Assembly: GCF_029962835.1 (NCBI RefSeq)
Contig: NC_080578.1
Coordinates: 104,821,759 to 104,885,758, forward strand
Direction of reading: 5' to 3'
Source of the DNA: Magnolia sinica
Taxonomy: Eukaryota; Streptophyta; Magnoliopsida; Magnoliales; Magnoliaceae
Length of the DNA: 64,000 bases
The position numbers were made by a program, and so were the translations under genes. Position 1 is the stretch's first letter, and every line of letters begins with the position of its first letter. Below are positions 11,275-24,289 of the stretch, one piece after another. The notes beneath the pieces are model-generated. The model worked only from the letters and a program-made list of their open reading frames with translations. It was not told where the DNA came from and made no database searches.

Positions 11275-13698
11275 GCCAACTTTGAGCTCACATCCTAAAA
11301 TGAGCTGGCATATATAGTTAATATAACACATTCATCCATGTGGGTCCCACTGAGCTTTTGATTACAGGGTTGTACTATTTCTGCAATTTGGGTATCCATA
11401 CACATGGTATGTATCTTTTGAGATCCAAACAACTCATCTGCTGGACCACAAAGAGATTTTAATTATGAAAGTCCTCCAGTCAATGGCTAAGATCACCTGA
11501 CCAGTATCATTTTTTGGGTGTCGTCCATCGGTTGAACGTATGAAGGGTACGGATCTCATATAGACATGCCCGTGTACGATAATGAATATATGGGACACAA
11601 GGACAGTCTAATCAATCAATCCACACTGTTCAAATTGAACCTTCCCATAGGCTTAAATCTCACCCAACACTTGTAACTACTGATCAATGCCTCATGATAC
11701 GGGCATCCAATATTGTTCATAGAGAATTGAACCGCCCATTTGGTGGGGTCCATCATGACCGTTCGCATTTACCAGAAAAGTCCTCTTAATATATGGTTAG
11801 GAAAGCCCGATCAAAGCAACATGCATTAAATGAAAAATCCCAAATCAGTCGCTCATATGGTTGAGGAGTTTGAAACCCATCGAAACTATCTCCTTAAGAC
11901 TCCACACGAATTTGGTAGTCCTAATTTAGCTAGAATATTGTGTGTGATATAGTTGTAGCACGCAACTCCTTACACAATTTTAAATGAATCACAACCGAGT
12001 GAGGTCCACTGATACTCCTGATCACACTATCTAACCCTTAGTGCAATCCAGATAGTCGATCAATAAGGCTCACCTTATAAAACTCTTACAAATTGTCTTA
12101 AGATCCATGGGATTGTTATATCCCGGGATCAGGATCCCATGTTTGTTTTGGCACGCCTGGCCAATCCCGGGATCTATCTTCCAATCCCATCCAATCTATC
12201 CGGCCAAACAGGCCCTTAGCAACTTATGATAAATAAAAAAGCTAAAAAAAAATTTAACTAAAGTAATTAAATAATTTTAAGTAAAAGAACTACTTATAGC
12301 TAATCATAAACCAAACCTACTCATTTGAAATAAGTTACTTATCTATTACTGTAAGTAGAAAAAGTAACTTAGCTTAATGAAAATATTTTGGAAAAGTTCT
12401 AACCTATTATGTTAGGGCAATACCCAACCCATCCAATAAGCAGCTATGTTGATAGCCATGTTACAAATACAAGATTTAGAGCATTAATCATACTAAAGAC
12501 TTCTTACATTATTAAAGATGCAATATATGCAAAGTGTTGGGACTTGCAGAAGCACACAGAACATATGCAAGCAAAGTAATCAAATCACACAAATAAAACC
12601 AAAAAGAGAACAATCTAAAATTTACGTGTAAAAATCCTTGTAGGAAAAAACCATGGTACAAAGTGATAAGAAATGCACTATAAAAAACAATATTACAAAA
12701 AATGGATGACCTTAGCAATTCGAACAACCCATTAAATCTCATTTGAATCCCTAACTATACCCTTAAACCCTTAAGAATAACTTAAAAACCCCCCAATCCT
12801 CTCTCTAATCGCGATTACACCAGTATATATACTACCCAATCGGAATATGAATCAAATTGCGCACTTAAGCAATTCTACGCACGCCTTTGATGGGACCTTC
12901 GATGGCATCGACAGCCATTGAGGACCGATTGATGACATCGAAGATCCTTCGATGCCATTTGAGTAGTAACCTCCAAAACAGTCCAACAATTAACTAAGAT
13001 ATTTTTTTTATTTTTTTTATTTTTTTGGGATTTTCTCGATAGAATCGAGCATCTGGCAATAATATTGACGTCTGCTCGATGGGATCAAGTGGTCCATTAA
13101 TGTCCTCAATAGACCTAGTTATAGATAAATTTAAGACATTAACAATACAAAGTTGAGAGAATTTTAATTGCATTCCTCTTGCATAATAGTATAGCTTGCT
13201 ACCAATGAAACTCCCCTTAGCAAGTTGTTCAATTAGTAGTTAATAGCTCACACAATCACCGTTGTCATCATCTAAGTCTTACCCAAATTACTTAGAGTTG
13301 GCTACAGAAAATTCTATCATGCCATCCCACTTTATCAAGAGTTATGACTTTAATTAGATTATACCTCGTTAGGTATTTTTTTTGGCTATCTCTATTCATA
13401 TCCTTTTGAACTTTCTCCTTGCTCCACAAACTTGTACAAATGAACTCTTAACTAGCGTAGTTCTTTGTTTTCATGGTATATGAATAAACATCCCAATTAA
13501 CTTCCTCTCATCAAATTACCTATCAGTGCGAAATTTATTTTTTCTTGATTTATTACTCATTCATATTAACATTCTCCGGTCAGATACACATCCCATGAGC
13601 ACATCGTTTCTGAACTGCCAGACATTCTATTCTATAAAAGTATGGTTGTTTTTGTAGCTATCTCATACAATTTCCCTTTTTAATTAGTGTCGAAGTGG
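11275..13698. repeat. 2.4-kb direct repeat R, copy 1
   Basis: From GCCAACTTTGAGCTC to GTGTCGAAGTGG this block matches 16460-18927 in the same orientation and order, with scattered substitutions and short indels. The largest difference is internal. Copy 1 has about 120 bp with CCCGGGATC palindromes and CCAAACAGGCCCTTAG (12100-12215), while copy 2 has an unrelated ~130-bp segment (17282-17415). R is non-coding. Part of it (about 12530-13180, with TCGATGGCATCG-like phrases) looks like an older reverse-oriented LTR piece, which is weak inference. Confidence 0.9.
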
Positions 13699-14073
13699 AG
13701 TCGAAACTGGTTGTTATGGGCCTCTGGGCCTTCTGATTTGGTTATTGGGTTTATGTTATGTAAGGCCTTGTGTGGGCTTAGTCTATTTATTTTATGTTTG
13801 AATAAGTCTGCGTAGTATTGTTAGCAGTCCGAGTCTTGGGCAATATTGTTAGTAGTCAGAGTCTGTTGGGATGAGTAGGAGACGTGCTGAGGTAGTGGGT
13901 TGTTAGTTGCTTAAAGTTAGCAAGTATTACGGGTGTTGTTTGGTCGTCAGAGTCTATTTATATTCTCATTTTTAATGCAAAGTATCAGAGTATTTTTCCA
14001 GAACTTATGTGTTGGAGGATTTAGCCCCCTCGAAGTGGCTGATTATCTATTTCACTTTAGCACACACCTTACA
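13688..14073 (+). mobile_element. 5' LTR of a truncated Ty3 element
   Basis: A block with TG...CA ends, from TGTCGAAGTGG to CACCTTACA, lies directly before a tRNA-Met primer binding site. It is AT-rich, with a TTTATATTCTC motif near 13967 that may serve as a TATA box. Its first 11 bases overlap the end of repeat R and are also present at the end of R copy 2. The partner 3' LTR is missing. Confidence 0.65.
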
Positions 14074-14075
14074 AG

Positions 14076-14087
14076 TGGTATCAGAGC
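14076..14087 (+). other. Primer binding site (initiator tRNA-Met)
   Basis: TGGTATCAGAGC, the standard plant LTR-retrotransposon primer site, two bases downstream of the LTR end. Confidence 0.9.
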
Positions 14088-14244
14088 CGCGATCCATATG
14101 GCTGACGGATAGGGCCATAACACACGTTTTTCCCAACTGGCTGACTCAGTGGCATCATTGCGTACCACCCAGGAGACTCAAAACCAGAATCAACAACTAT
14201 TGCAGCAAGCAGTGGATGGTTTAGCCCAACAACTCTAACTTGTT

Positions 14245-16459
14245 GTGGCTAATATGGAGACGTTGGTCCATGCACAACGGAAGTCCAAAGAAGATTCAAA
14301 CTCAGTTTCAACTTCACATGGGAACCCATTGTTCGAGGAGCACGGAGGCATTCAAACTAGGGCGATTCGTCTGGAATTTCCAAAGTTTAATGGAGACAAT
14401 CCTCATGGCTGGATCTATCGCGCACAACAATTTTTTACATACCATCAGACCACTTCTCACCATAGGGTCCTTTTGCCCTCTTTCCATATGGAGGGGAAGG
14501 CACTTATTTGGTTTCAGGATTTGGAGGCATCTGGAGGGATTACTAGCTGGGAATGATTCACTACAACTCTCCTCACACGGTTTGGCCCTACTATGTTCGA
14601 TGATCCTATGGAGGCCATAACTCGGTTGCGGCAGACTACAACAGTGAAGGCCCATAAAACAGAATTTGAAATCCTATCTAACCAACTCAAAGGATTAGCT
14701 GAGCCTTACAAGCTCAGTTGCTTCTTAAGTGGGTTATGTGAGGATATCCGGTTTATAGTACGTATGCTTAATCTCTCGAATCTTACAATGGCTTTCGGTA
14801 TGGCTAAGATGCAGGAGGAAAACGTTGCTGCTTTTCGCCGAAATAACCGTTTTGGTTCTCCTCCTACTCGGCCTATTGTTACTTTACCTTCACACCAGGA
14901 GAAAAAGGCCATTCTTCCAGTTCAGCGATTAACACCAATATAAATGAAGGAAAGACGAGAGTGAGGACTTTGTTATAACTGTGATGAAAAATGGGGGCTA
15001 GGTCATAAGTGCAAATCTGCTCGCCTCTTTATTATGGAATGCTTTGAGCCTAGCGATGATGAGGAGTTTCAGCCCAGCACGTAACTTCTTAATGAGAATG
15101 ATATCTCTAATTCTGGAACCCCTGACACCGACACTGCTATGCCCATACTAGGTATTTCCATTCATGCATTATCTGGATCTCCTAGCTCTAAAACCAAGCA
15201 CATTTTGGGCCAAGTTTGTGGCTGTCCAGTGGTGATTTTGTTGGATATGGGCAGTACTCACTGCTTCATGGATTCATCCATTCAACAACGAGCTCAATTA
15301 CATTTAGAACCAACAGACGGACTTCAAGTAAAGGTGGCTAACGGTGACATTTTATTAAGTGAAGGCAGGTGCTCAAATATTCCATTTGTTATGCAGGGTA
15401 ACACTTATAACACTGATTTTTATCTCTTAACGCTGGGGGGTTGTGATATTGTGTTAGGTGTCCAATGGTTGAGTACATTAGGATCTATCTTATGGGATTT
15501 TGACAAATTACGAATGAAATTTACTTTGTTTGGGCATAAGAATGTTTTGCAGGGCATCACACCTACCGAGGTATCTCTAATGGAGGGAGATGAGTTTGGT
15601 CGGGCTTTGAAACAGGACAGGAAGGGTTTGGTTTTACAGCTTCTTGAATCTCATGATCATACTACTTCTTGCTTGGATACTAACCCCCTCATTCTTCCCT
15701 TGTTGGATCAATTTCAGTAGGTATTTTTGGAACCTCTTGGCCTACCTCCTAAGCGTGACCATGACCACCATATTACTCTTCAACCAAATGCTAAACCAGT
15801 TTGTGTTGGTCCTTATCGTTACCTATATTTTCAAAAATCTGAAATTGAAAAACTAGTCAATGACATGCTCAAATCTGGAATTATTTGACCTAGTCAAAGC
15901 CCTTTTTCCTCACCGGTGATCCTCGTGCGTAAACAAGACGGCAGTTGGCGTCTTTGCGTAGATTATCGAGCTCTCAATAAGGAAACAGTCAATGCTAAAT
16001 TCCCAATTCCTATTGTGGACGAACTTCTAGATGAACTTCATGGTGCGACTATTTTTAGTAAATTGGATCTCCGATCCGGTTACCATCAAATTAGGGTGTA
16101 CCCCGAAGATATTCCAAAAACCGCCTTCCGAACTCATGAAGGTCATTACGAATTTTTAGTAATGCCCTTTGGTCTCACAAATGCCCCCGCAACCTTCCAA
16201 TCTCTCATGAACTACATTTTTAAACCTTACTTGCGTAAATTCATATTAGTCTTTTTTGATGATATTCTTATTTATAGCAAGAGTTTCAATGATCATCTTG
16301 AGCATTTACAGGTTGTTTTAGAGATTCTGCAACATCACCAGCTTTTTGCCAAAAAATCCAAGTGTTCATTTGGGAATCCTGAAATTGAATATCTTGGCCA
16401 TATTATTTCCAAAGATGGTGTTCAAGCAGACCCTAAAAAAATTGAATCCATGTTATCTT
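14245..16459 (+). pseudogene. Ty3/Gypsy gag-pol remnant, ends within RT
   Basis: A single reading frame carries gag, with LEFPKFNGDNPHGWIYRAQQ at its matrix/capsid start. It is followed by a CCHC-like zinc knuckle (CYNCDEKWGLGHKCKS, about 14971-15018) and an aspartic protease region around 15139-15600. Then comes reverse transcriptase with [35 protein letters not shown] and the active-site F-F-D-D near 16252-16263. The sequence stops at about IESML, where repeat R copy 2 begins, so RNase H, integrase and any chromodomain are gone. Six in-frame stops occur: 14554, 14941, 14962, 15082, 15718 and 15886. No frameshift is needed to read through from end to end. At the protease catalytic site the triplet reads D-M-G rather than D-S/T-G. 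The gag type fits a chromovirus such as Reina, but that is tentative. Confidence 0.92.
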
Positions 16460-18927
16460 GCCAACTTTGAGCTCACATCCTAAAATGAGCTGGCATATAT
16501 ATAGTTAATATAACACATTCATCCACGTGGGCCCCACTGAGCTTTTGATTACAGGGTTGTACTATTTCTGCAATTTGGGTATCCATACACATGGTATGTA
16601 TCTTTTGAGATTCAAATAACTCATCTGCCGACCACAAACAGATTTTAATTATGAAAAGTCCTCCAGTCAATGGCTATTATCACCTGACCGGTATCATTTT
16701 TTGGGTGTCGTCCATCAGTTGAACGTATGAAGGGTACGGATCTCATATAGACATGCCCGTGTACGATAATGAATATATGGGACACAAGGACAGTCTAATC
16801 AATCAATCCACACTGTCCAAATTGAACCTTCCCATAGGTTTAGATCTCACCCAACACTTGTAACTACTGATCAATGTCTCATGATACGGGCATCCAATAT
16901 TGTTCATAGAGAATTGAACCACCCATTTGGTGGGGTCCATCATGACCATTCACATTTACCAGAAAAGTCCTCTTAATATATGGTTAGGAAAGCCCGATCA
17001 AAGCAACATCCATTAAATGAAAAATCCCAAATCAGTCGCTCATAGGGTTGAGGAGTTTAAAACCCATCGAAACTATCTCATTAAGACTCCACACGAATTT
17101 GGTAGTCCTACTCTAACTACAATACGTGTGTGACATAGTTGTAGCACACTACTCTTTTTACAATTTTAGATGAATTGCAACTGAGTGGGGTCCATTGGTA
17201 CTCCTAATCACACTATCTAACCCTTAGTATAATCCAAACAATTGATCAATAAGGCTCACCTTATAAAACTCTTACAACTTAATGGAAAGCTTCCTTGTAA
17301 AAATTCACTTATCATTTAGCTACTTATGTCTTAAGTAGCTTATATTAGTTTCTACTTATTAAATAGATAAGTATGTCAGCTTCTCTGCTCTTTCGTCTCT
17401 TATGATGCTTCTCTTTAGCAACTCATGAAAAATAGTAAAGCTAAAAAAAATAACTGAAATAATTAAGTAATTTTACGTAAAAGAACTACTTATGGTTAAC
17501 CATAAACCAAACCTACTCATTTGAAATAAGTAATTTATCTATTATTGTAAGTAGAAAAAGTAAATTAGCTTAATGAAAATATTTTGGAAAGGTTCTAACT
17601 TATCATGCTAGGGCAATACCCAACCCAACCAATAAGCAGCTATGTTGATAGCCATGTTACTAATACAAGATTTAGAGCATTAATCAAACTAAAGGCTTCT
17701 TATATTATTAAAGATGCAATATATGCAAAGTGTTGGGACTTGCAGAAGCACACAGAACATACGCAAGCAAAGTAATCAAATCACACATATAAAACAAAAA
17801 AGAGAACAATCTAAAATTTACGTGGAAAAATCCTTGTAGGAAAAAACTGTGGTACAAAGTGATAACAAATGCACTATAAAAAACAATATTACAAAAAAAT
17901 AGATTATCTTATCGATTCGAACAACCCATCAAATCTCATTTGAATCCCTAATTATACCCTTGAACCCTTAAGAATAACTTAAAAACCCTCAATCCTCTCT
18001 CTAATCACGAGTACACCCAATATATATACTACCCAATCGGAATATGAATCAAATTGCGCACTTGAGCAATTCTATTCATGCCTTTGATAAGACCTTTGAT
18101 GGCATCAACAACCATTGGGGACCGGCCGATGACATCGAAGATCCTTCGATGCTATTGAGTAGCAACCTCCAAAATTATACAACAATTAACTATGATTTTA
18201 TTTATTTATTTTATTTTTTGATTTTTTTTGATAGAATTGAGCATCTGACAATGACATCGACATCTGTTCAATGGGATCAAGTGGTCTATTGACATTATCA
18301 ACAGACCTAGTTATAAATAAATTTAAGACATTGACAACACAAAGTTGAAAGAATTTTAATTGCATTCCGCTTGCATAATAGTATAGCTTGCTACCAATGA
18401 AACTCCCCTTAATGAATTGTTCAATTAGTAGTTAATAGCTCACACAATCGTTGTTATCATCATCTAAGCCTTACCCAAATTACTTAGAGTTGGCTATAGA
18501 AAATTCTATCATGCCATTCCACTTTATCAAGAGCTATGACTTTAATTAGATTATATGTCATTAGGTATTTTTTTTTTTTCTATCTCTATTCATATCCTTT
18601 TGAACTTTCTCCTTGCTCCTTAAACCTGCACAAATGAACCCCTAACCAACGGTAGATCTTGGTTTTCATGGTATATGAATGAACATCCAAATTAACTTCC
18701 TCTCATCAAATTACCTATCAGTGCTACTCGTATATTTATTTGAATACATTCATTTAGAATTTTATTTTTTCTTGATTTATTACTCATTCATATTAACATT
18801 TCCCAGTCAGTTACACTCATCCCATGAGCACATTGTTTCTCAACTGCCAGACATTCTATTCTATGAAAGTATGGTTGTTTTCGTAGCTATCTCACACAAT
18901 TTCCCTTTTTAATTAGTGTCGAAGTGG
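16460..18927. repeat. 2.4-kb direct repeat R, copy 2
   Basis: Direct copy of 11275-13698. It begins abruptly after truncated reverse transcriptase and ends with TGTCGAAGTGG, the first 11 bases of the Ty3 LTR, before unrelated DNA. It contains about 40 bp not in copy 1 near 18725-18765 and an alternative internal segment at 17282-17415. There is no coding capacity. Confidence 0.9.
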
Positions 18928-19023
18928 CCAATCCATGAAACCTCCAAGGCCAGCTCAAATAGCAAATGATACCATGGCTGGGATGATCATAAGAAAGGTA
19001 TTGATGAAGATGAAGATCACGGG

Positions 19024-20300
19024 AAGAGAATGCCCATGTTGGGCCCGGGCCCATCTCATTTAAACATGATCATGACTGTCCATCATGGCCTGAATTATCA
19101 TGCATGGCCCCAGGAAGTTTAGCAATCAGTATTTCCAACCTCAGCCCAATTCATGGTCAAGCCTATGCCCAGATCTCTTTCAGTGGCCTGGCCTATCTCT
19201 TTGTTACTATATACGGCTATTCGCTAGGTTGGGAATTTTCTCTTCCATACGTGCCATTTTGGAACTCTTTTATAAGATCCTAGACGTTCATCACGTTGGC
19301 CCCACTGAGTACGTGCTGTTCCAAAAGTCATACGGCCCAGAGAGTGATCGAGTGGGCTAAGTAAATATGATGGGTATGGAACACCGGTTGATTTGTTTAT
19401 GTCACGCCCGAACTCGGAAACCGGGCTCACAAAATTCCCAATCGCCGAATCCGGCGCCGACTCCGTAGAACTCCATTCTCAACTCCCGGCACCCATTTAC
19501 CAGGTTGCGATCCGGGATCCTACAAGAAGAATCTCTAATATCAATTTAATTCATAATGACGCATAACCATAAATATAACCCACGAACAATAACCACAAGA
19601 ACACTATCCACAAAATTCACTATGATTAAAAATTTTTGATTACAATGCGTCTGAAAGTAAATACAAGATAATGAAAGAATCAAAACTGAAAAATATGCAC
19701 GCACGCTCCAATTATGGCGAGACTTTTTTTCAGTAATGTTTTTGGCACTACTCAAAAATGATGGTGCATAGATTATAGGTTCATTTAATGGTGATGTAAA
19801 CGTGTGCCCAGGATCGAGTGTGTCAAATGTATCGGGAAGTAATGCGTTTTACATCATTCCTCCTGAGTACGTGAATTGCAATCACCGCATAAGGCTATGC
19901 GGTGCGGGATATGAATGCTATCGGCCATGATCAAGACCATGCGATGCAAGATGTAGCTCACTCGCCAATCCTTTTAGAAGGTGCAGTCAAATATCGACGG
20001 TCCAAATTAAGGATAATCACCGAGGTTGGGTACACTCCAGTGGCACACGTTGAAATCTTCTTAGTCCATAGTCCAAGTGAGTGTAAGAAACCTCACTATT
20101 TTTCCCATGGGAACAACCTTATACCTGTACGAGGCATGTCAATCATGTTGACGCCATTCAGAATGGTCAAACTGAACCTAGTATTACCCCACAGTTTCGT
20201 GGAGTGTGGCCATTTCACTTTCAACCGACCATGATAGGTTGAAACTCCTCAAAATTCGGGAAACGGATGCGGATATGGCACTCGGTCATCACGGTTGGAG
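19024..20300. repeat. Duplicated segment A
   Basis: It matches 22931-24240 in the same orientation. 19024-19399 is close (TGCCCATGTTGGGCCCGGGCCC, CTAGACGTTCATCACGTTGGCC), and 19682-20300 is more diverged (CAGTAAT, ACTCAAAAAT, CCCAGGA, GTTTTACAT, GTTGAAATCTTCTTAG). The middle is replaced by an LTR fragment. The second half carries the GGGCCC MITE-family words. It is non-coding. Confidence 0.7.
19400..19680 (+). mobile_element. LTR-like fragment inserted in segment A
   Basis: It starts TGTCACGCCCGAACTCGG, a typical Ty3-type LTR beginning, exactly where segment A departs from segment B. It is rich in CCGGCGCC-like words and then AT-rich. Homology with B returns near 19682. The other LTR end and any internal region are absent. 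Confidence 0.45.
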
Positions 20301-22930
20301 TCATTCTACTACTTACGGTCGGGTTTAGGAATTTTCACCTAGGGACATCTATGGCGACCCAATGCTTAAAACACTCTTTCGGTTCCCACTTAAGCCCCCC
20401 ACTATGTGTCTCTCTGGAGGCTATGGCCCGATATCACTAGGACATCTAGTAATCACAATCACACTAATGCAAGTGCATGAATCAATAACTATCGGAAATG
20501 CAACAATCCCCACCGTGTTTCGCTCATGTGGGGCACCACTTTTTTAGGTAAAGATCCCATAATTATTTGTCTTAAGACATATACTATGATCGGACTACTT
20601 CTCCTTTCGGCCTTACATATGATGCGTATGATGATGAATCATGATCTATACTATACATGTTATGTGGTAATGGTCCGAGCCCAAAATTAGATGGGCCTAG
20701 ACGGCTTATATGCTATGGAATGGGCCTATTAATGGGCCCTGGGGAGATTGATAATGCGGACATTTAACGACCATCATCCTTACAATGTGGGTATCAAACC
20801 ATCATTGCATGTCCAAGGCACATCATGGTGGAATTACATATTGCAATGGGCCTTATTTAGGTGTTGTTGGGCCTACCCAAGGGCGATATATCAAATGGGC
20901 CTTGAATCCGTAGACTCATAATTTCTATTAGGCCTTAGTTGGCGGCTACAAATACATTAAGATGGGCCTCAAATGAGCCACAAATACATGAAGGTGGGTT
21001 GGGTATAAAACGGGTCACACCCAAATTATGAGTGGTTGACAATGATCTCCTATCATTCAAATTCCCAAGGCCCACGATAACATTTATTTCCCATCCAATT
21101 TGATCATAAGGTCATGCAGACCTAGGGGGCCAATCTAATGGATGGTCAAATCCACAATTTGACCATCCACACATCTAAATCCTAGATTTGCCTTATTTTT
21201 AGTCTCAAGCCTTAAGACAGGCTTTCAAAATGGTTGGAAAGATTGGATGACATGCATCATGGTAGGGCCCATAAAGGCCCGCCATATATATGCTTATATA
21301 TATACACACACTTTTCTCACTTTTGAGATCTGCCACCTAATTTGGCTTGACGTTTTTGTGGAATACATACATTTATGTTTAACACATACATCTAAGGTGG
21401 GCTCCACCGTTACGGATCCACCGAATCGGCGTACATCACTGTGGGCTCTATGTGGGGCCCACCATAATGTTTATAAGTCATCCAATCCATTCAAAAGATA
21501 AGATCTTGATTCCTGGATGAAGAGTAAAAATAAATTTCATAATTAATTCAAAACCTCGCTGACTTTGTTGGTCCACTGTTTTGGTGTGAATTTTTCACTA
21601 TAATTGTGATATGGGCCACCTCGGAGTCGTTTATGTTGATCTTTGGAGGGCTGACAATCTTTGGGGCCCCATAAATTTGTAGTGTGGTGTGAATTAGGGA
21701 TCATGGTGGGGCCTTTTAACGGGACCCAACGGGTCCTGATGTGCCGGCTCGCCAAATTGCAATAAGCGGCGCGCATCAGAGTGTCACCTAAGGAATGGGC
21801 TGGCTATATCAAAATTAGTTTTTTTTTTTTTAAATAAAAATTAAAATTATTTTTTTATGATTTTTCATATGTGGGGCTCGTGTCTTGAGAATCCAACTCC
21901 ACCCATTGAACTCTATGGCCCATGACGGATCAAACAAGTCCAATATGCCATATTTTTTTGGCAAATAAAAGCATCAAGATGGGTTTTAATGGTATTACCC
22001 CGCTATTTCCTATGGTATGGCCCGTCAAAAAATGGGATCAGCTTCGTTTTTTGGCTCAACGCCTAAAATGAGCTAAAGAATGGAATGGACGGCATGGATT
22101 AACTTCATATACCAAGGTAGGGCCTACATGAGCGACCAACTCCAAAAATTTTTTAATTTTTTAAGGCTAGCTCGTTAGTACACTCCCATGTCAATACATG
22201 CACTTCATGTTACCCGCCCTAAGCACGTCCGGTCGTCAGAGGCTTGGACGACATGGATAAACAGGGCATCATGATGGGTTCCACATGTACATGGCCCACC
22301 GGTTTGGATCAAACCGATACTTGTGTTTTCCTTCCATTCGGGCTCGCTAATGGGCTGGATGGTGTGGATCCAATACATTCATCCGATGGGTCCCACATGA
22401 ATTATATGGTTCATGGTGGGCCACACTCACCCTTCATCATCATCACCATTCAAATGAGAGAGAGAGAGACGATAATAGAGGGGGCCCCACCACTATGGGC
22501 CCCTCATGGACACAACACATACATCATAATGGGTCCCACCAACAAGTGGGCCCAAAAGTTGAAATCAACAGTGGATCACCCACCTCTAGGCCTCCTCCTT
22601 GCTCCCTTAGCCTTTTATGCTCCTTGCATTCACTTTTGATGGTGGTTGATGGGATTTTGATGGTGTGGATGAGAGATGAGAGGGTGGGCCACACTTGGCT
22701 TTGGGGAGAGTTGAGAGAGAGTGTTGGATTTATGGAGTTTTTTGTTGCTTGGGAGAGTGTTTTGAGAAATAAGGGAGAGAGAAATGATGGGATTAAAGGG
22801 ATGGATAGAGTGGTGGTTGTAATGAAGAGGTATGGGGGAGTTTGAATTTTGTGTAAAAAGGGGATGGGTTTGTTTGAAAAATTGTAAAAGAGGGATGGTG
22901 AGGGGAGAGAGAGTTGACTTTTGAAAAGGC
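20301..22930. other. Intergenic with MITE-family fragments
   Basis: 2.6 kb without a gene. Pieces of the GGGCCC-ended family occur at about 21390-21490, 21590-21730 and 22370-22560 (GTGGGGCCCACCATAATG and similar). A short TATATA/CACACA tract lies near 21296-21310. The stretch 22660-22920 is G-rich low-complexity DNA whose complementary strand yields long but meaningless open frames. Confidence 0.5.
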
Positions 22931-24240
22931 AAGAGAGTGCCCATGTTGGGCCCGGGCCCATCTCATTTAATCATGATCATGACTGTCCATCATGGCCTGA
23001 ACTATAATGCATGGGCCCAGAAAGTTTAGTAATCAGGCTTTCCAACCTCAGCCCAATTCATGAGCCTGTGCCCAGATTTTGGAACTCTTTTATAAGATCC
23101 TAGACGTTCATCACGTTGGCCCCACTGAGTATGTGCTGTTCCAAAAGTCATACCATCCAGAGAGTGATCAAGTGGGCTATGTAAATATGATGAGTATGGA
23201 ACACTAATTGATTTGTTTTAGCCACCCATTTTCTCATACTTGTGCCGCCCACCTGATCAATGGACTAGTCAATTATTCAGGGCCAACGAATGATGAGCAT
23301 CCGGGAAAGTATGCCATATTAGTGGGATAGAAATATATACGTATCCATCACATCTCCCACGATGATTCCTGTCCGTTAGGGAGTTTTAGACACGTTGAGC
23401 ATTTCACATGTCTCCATCTATTTCCACTCCAACATGCAAGTAATCATAGAGTCGGTGAAGGTAGGGCTCTACTAATAGACGGCGCAGGTTCCACAGTCCA
23501 CAAACTGGATTATCAATCGATCAGGTTAACAGTCATTTTTTCTTTTATTTTGGGCCATTCAAAATTTTTCTCTTCATTTTCTGATATTCTAACTGAAAAA
23601 TGGGCATAAAGATATTTATTTTCAGTAATTGTTTTTGAAGATTACTCAAAAATTGGTGGGTCAGATAGATTAACAGTTCCAATTTAATGATAACACAACC
23701 ACATGTACCCAGGACCATCGATGCACCGAGACTGGTCCGTCGCTGGAAGGTCAGAGTCGTTTTACATTTCCTCTCCTCGGACGTGGATTGCAGAGATTCC
23801 CCGCAACACCAAGCAAGCACTGTGAGACCCACCGTTATGTTTTTCTTGTATCCACTCCCTCCATCCATCTCTCCAGCTCATTTTAAGATATGGGCAAAGA
23901 GATTAGGGAGGTCCAAAACTCAAGTGGGACACACCACTGGAAACATTGGGGATTGAACGGTCACGGTTGAAATCTTCTTAGGTGCCACAGATATTTTGAA
24001 TCAGGGCTGATATTTGTATTTTCCCATGTGGGAACCACCTTACGAACGTGTACGATGGCATATAAACATCACGTTGGGCTCCAGAAAATTTTCAACGGTG
24101 GGTGTTTCTCTCCTCACAGTTTCTTATGGTGTGGCCCATTTCACTAGTGGATTCCGTTCAGGTTTCCCAAATTCATGATAAAATCATCAAGGGAAACGGA
24201 TGGATGGAGTGGATATCATAGAAACATCACGGTGGGCCCC
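22931..24240. repeat. Duplicated segment B
   Basis: This is the direct counterpart of 19024-20300, and it keeps the middle part (23220-23590) that A has lost. It lies immediately upstream of the leader-like exon at 24290. It shares the TGGGCCCGGGCCCA palindrome near its left end. It is non-coding. Confidence 0.7.
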
Positions 24241-24289
24241 ACAGTACTTGGGGTAGTGTCCTCATTTCTCCGGACCGTAAAACGCAAAC

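Noticed and set aside
11275..18927. R-Ty3-R as one giant LTR retrotransposon
   Set aside because: R lacks TG...CA ends, no primer site or polypurine tract adjoins R itself, and the primer site follows a separate short LTR of the inner element.
22524..22961. Long minus-strand frames of 145 and 104 codons
   Set aside because: They arise from purine-rich low-complexity DNA read on the other strand; two overlapping frames of similar quality argue against either.
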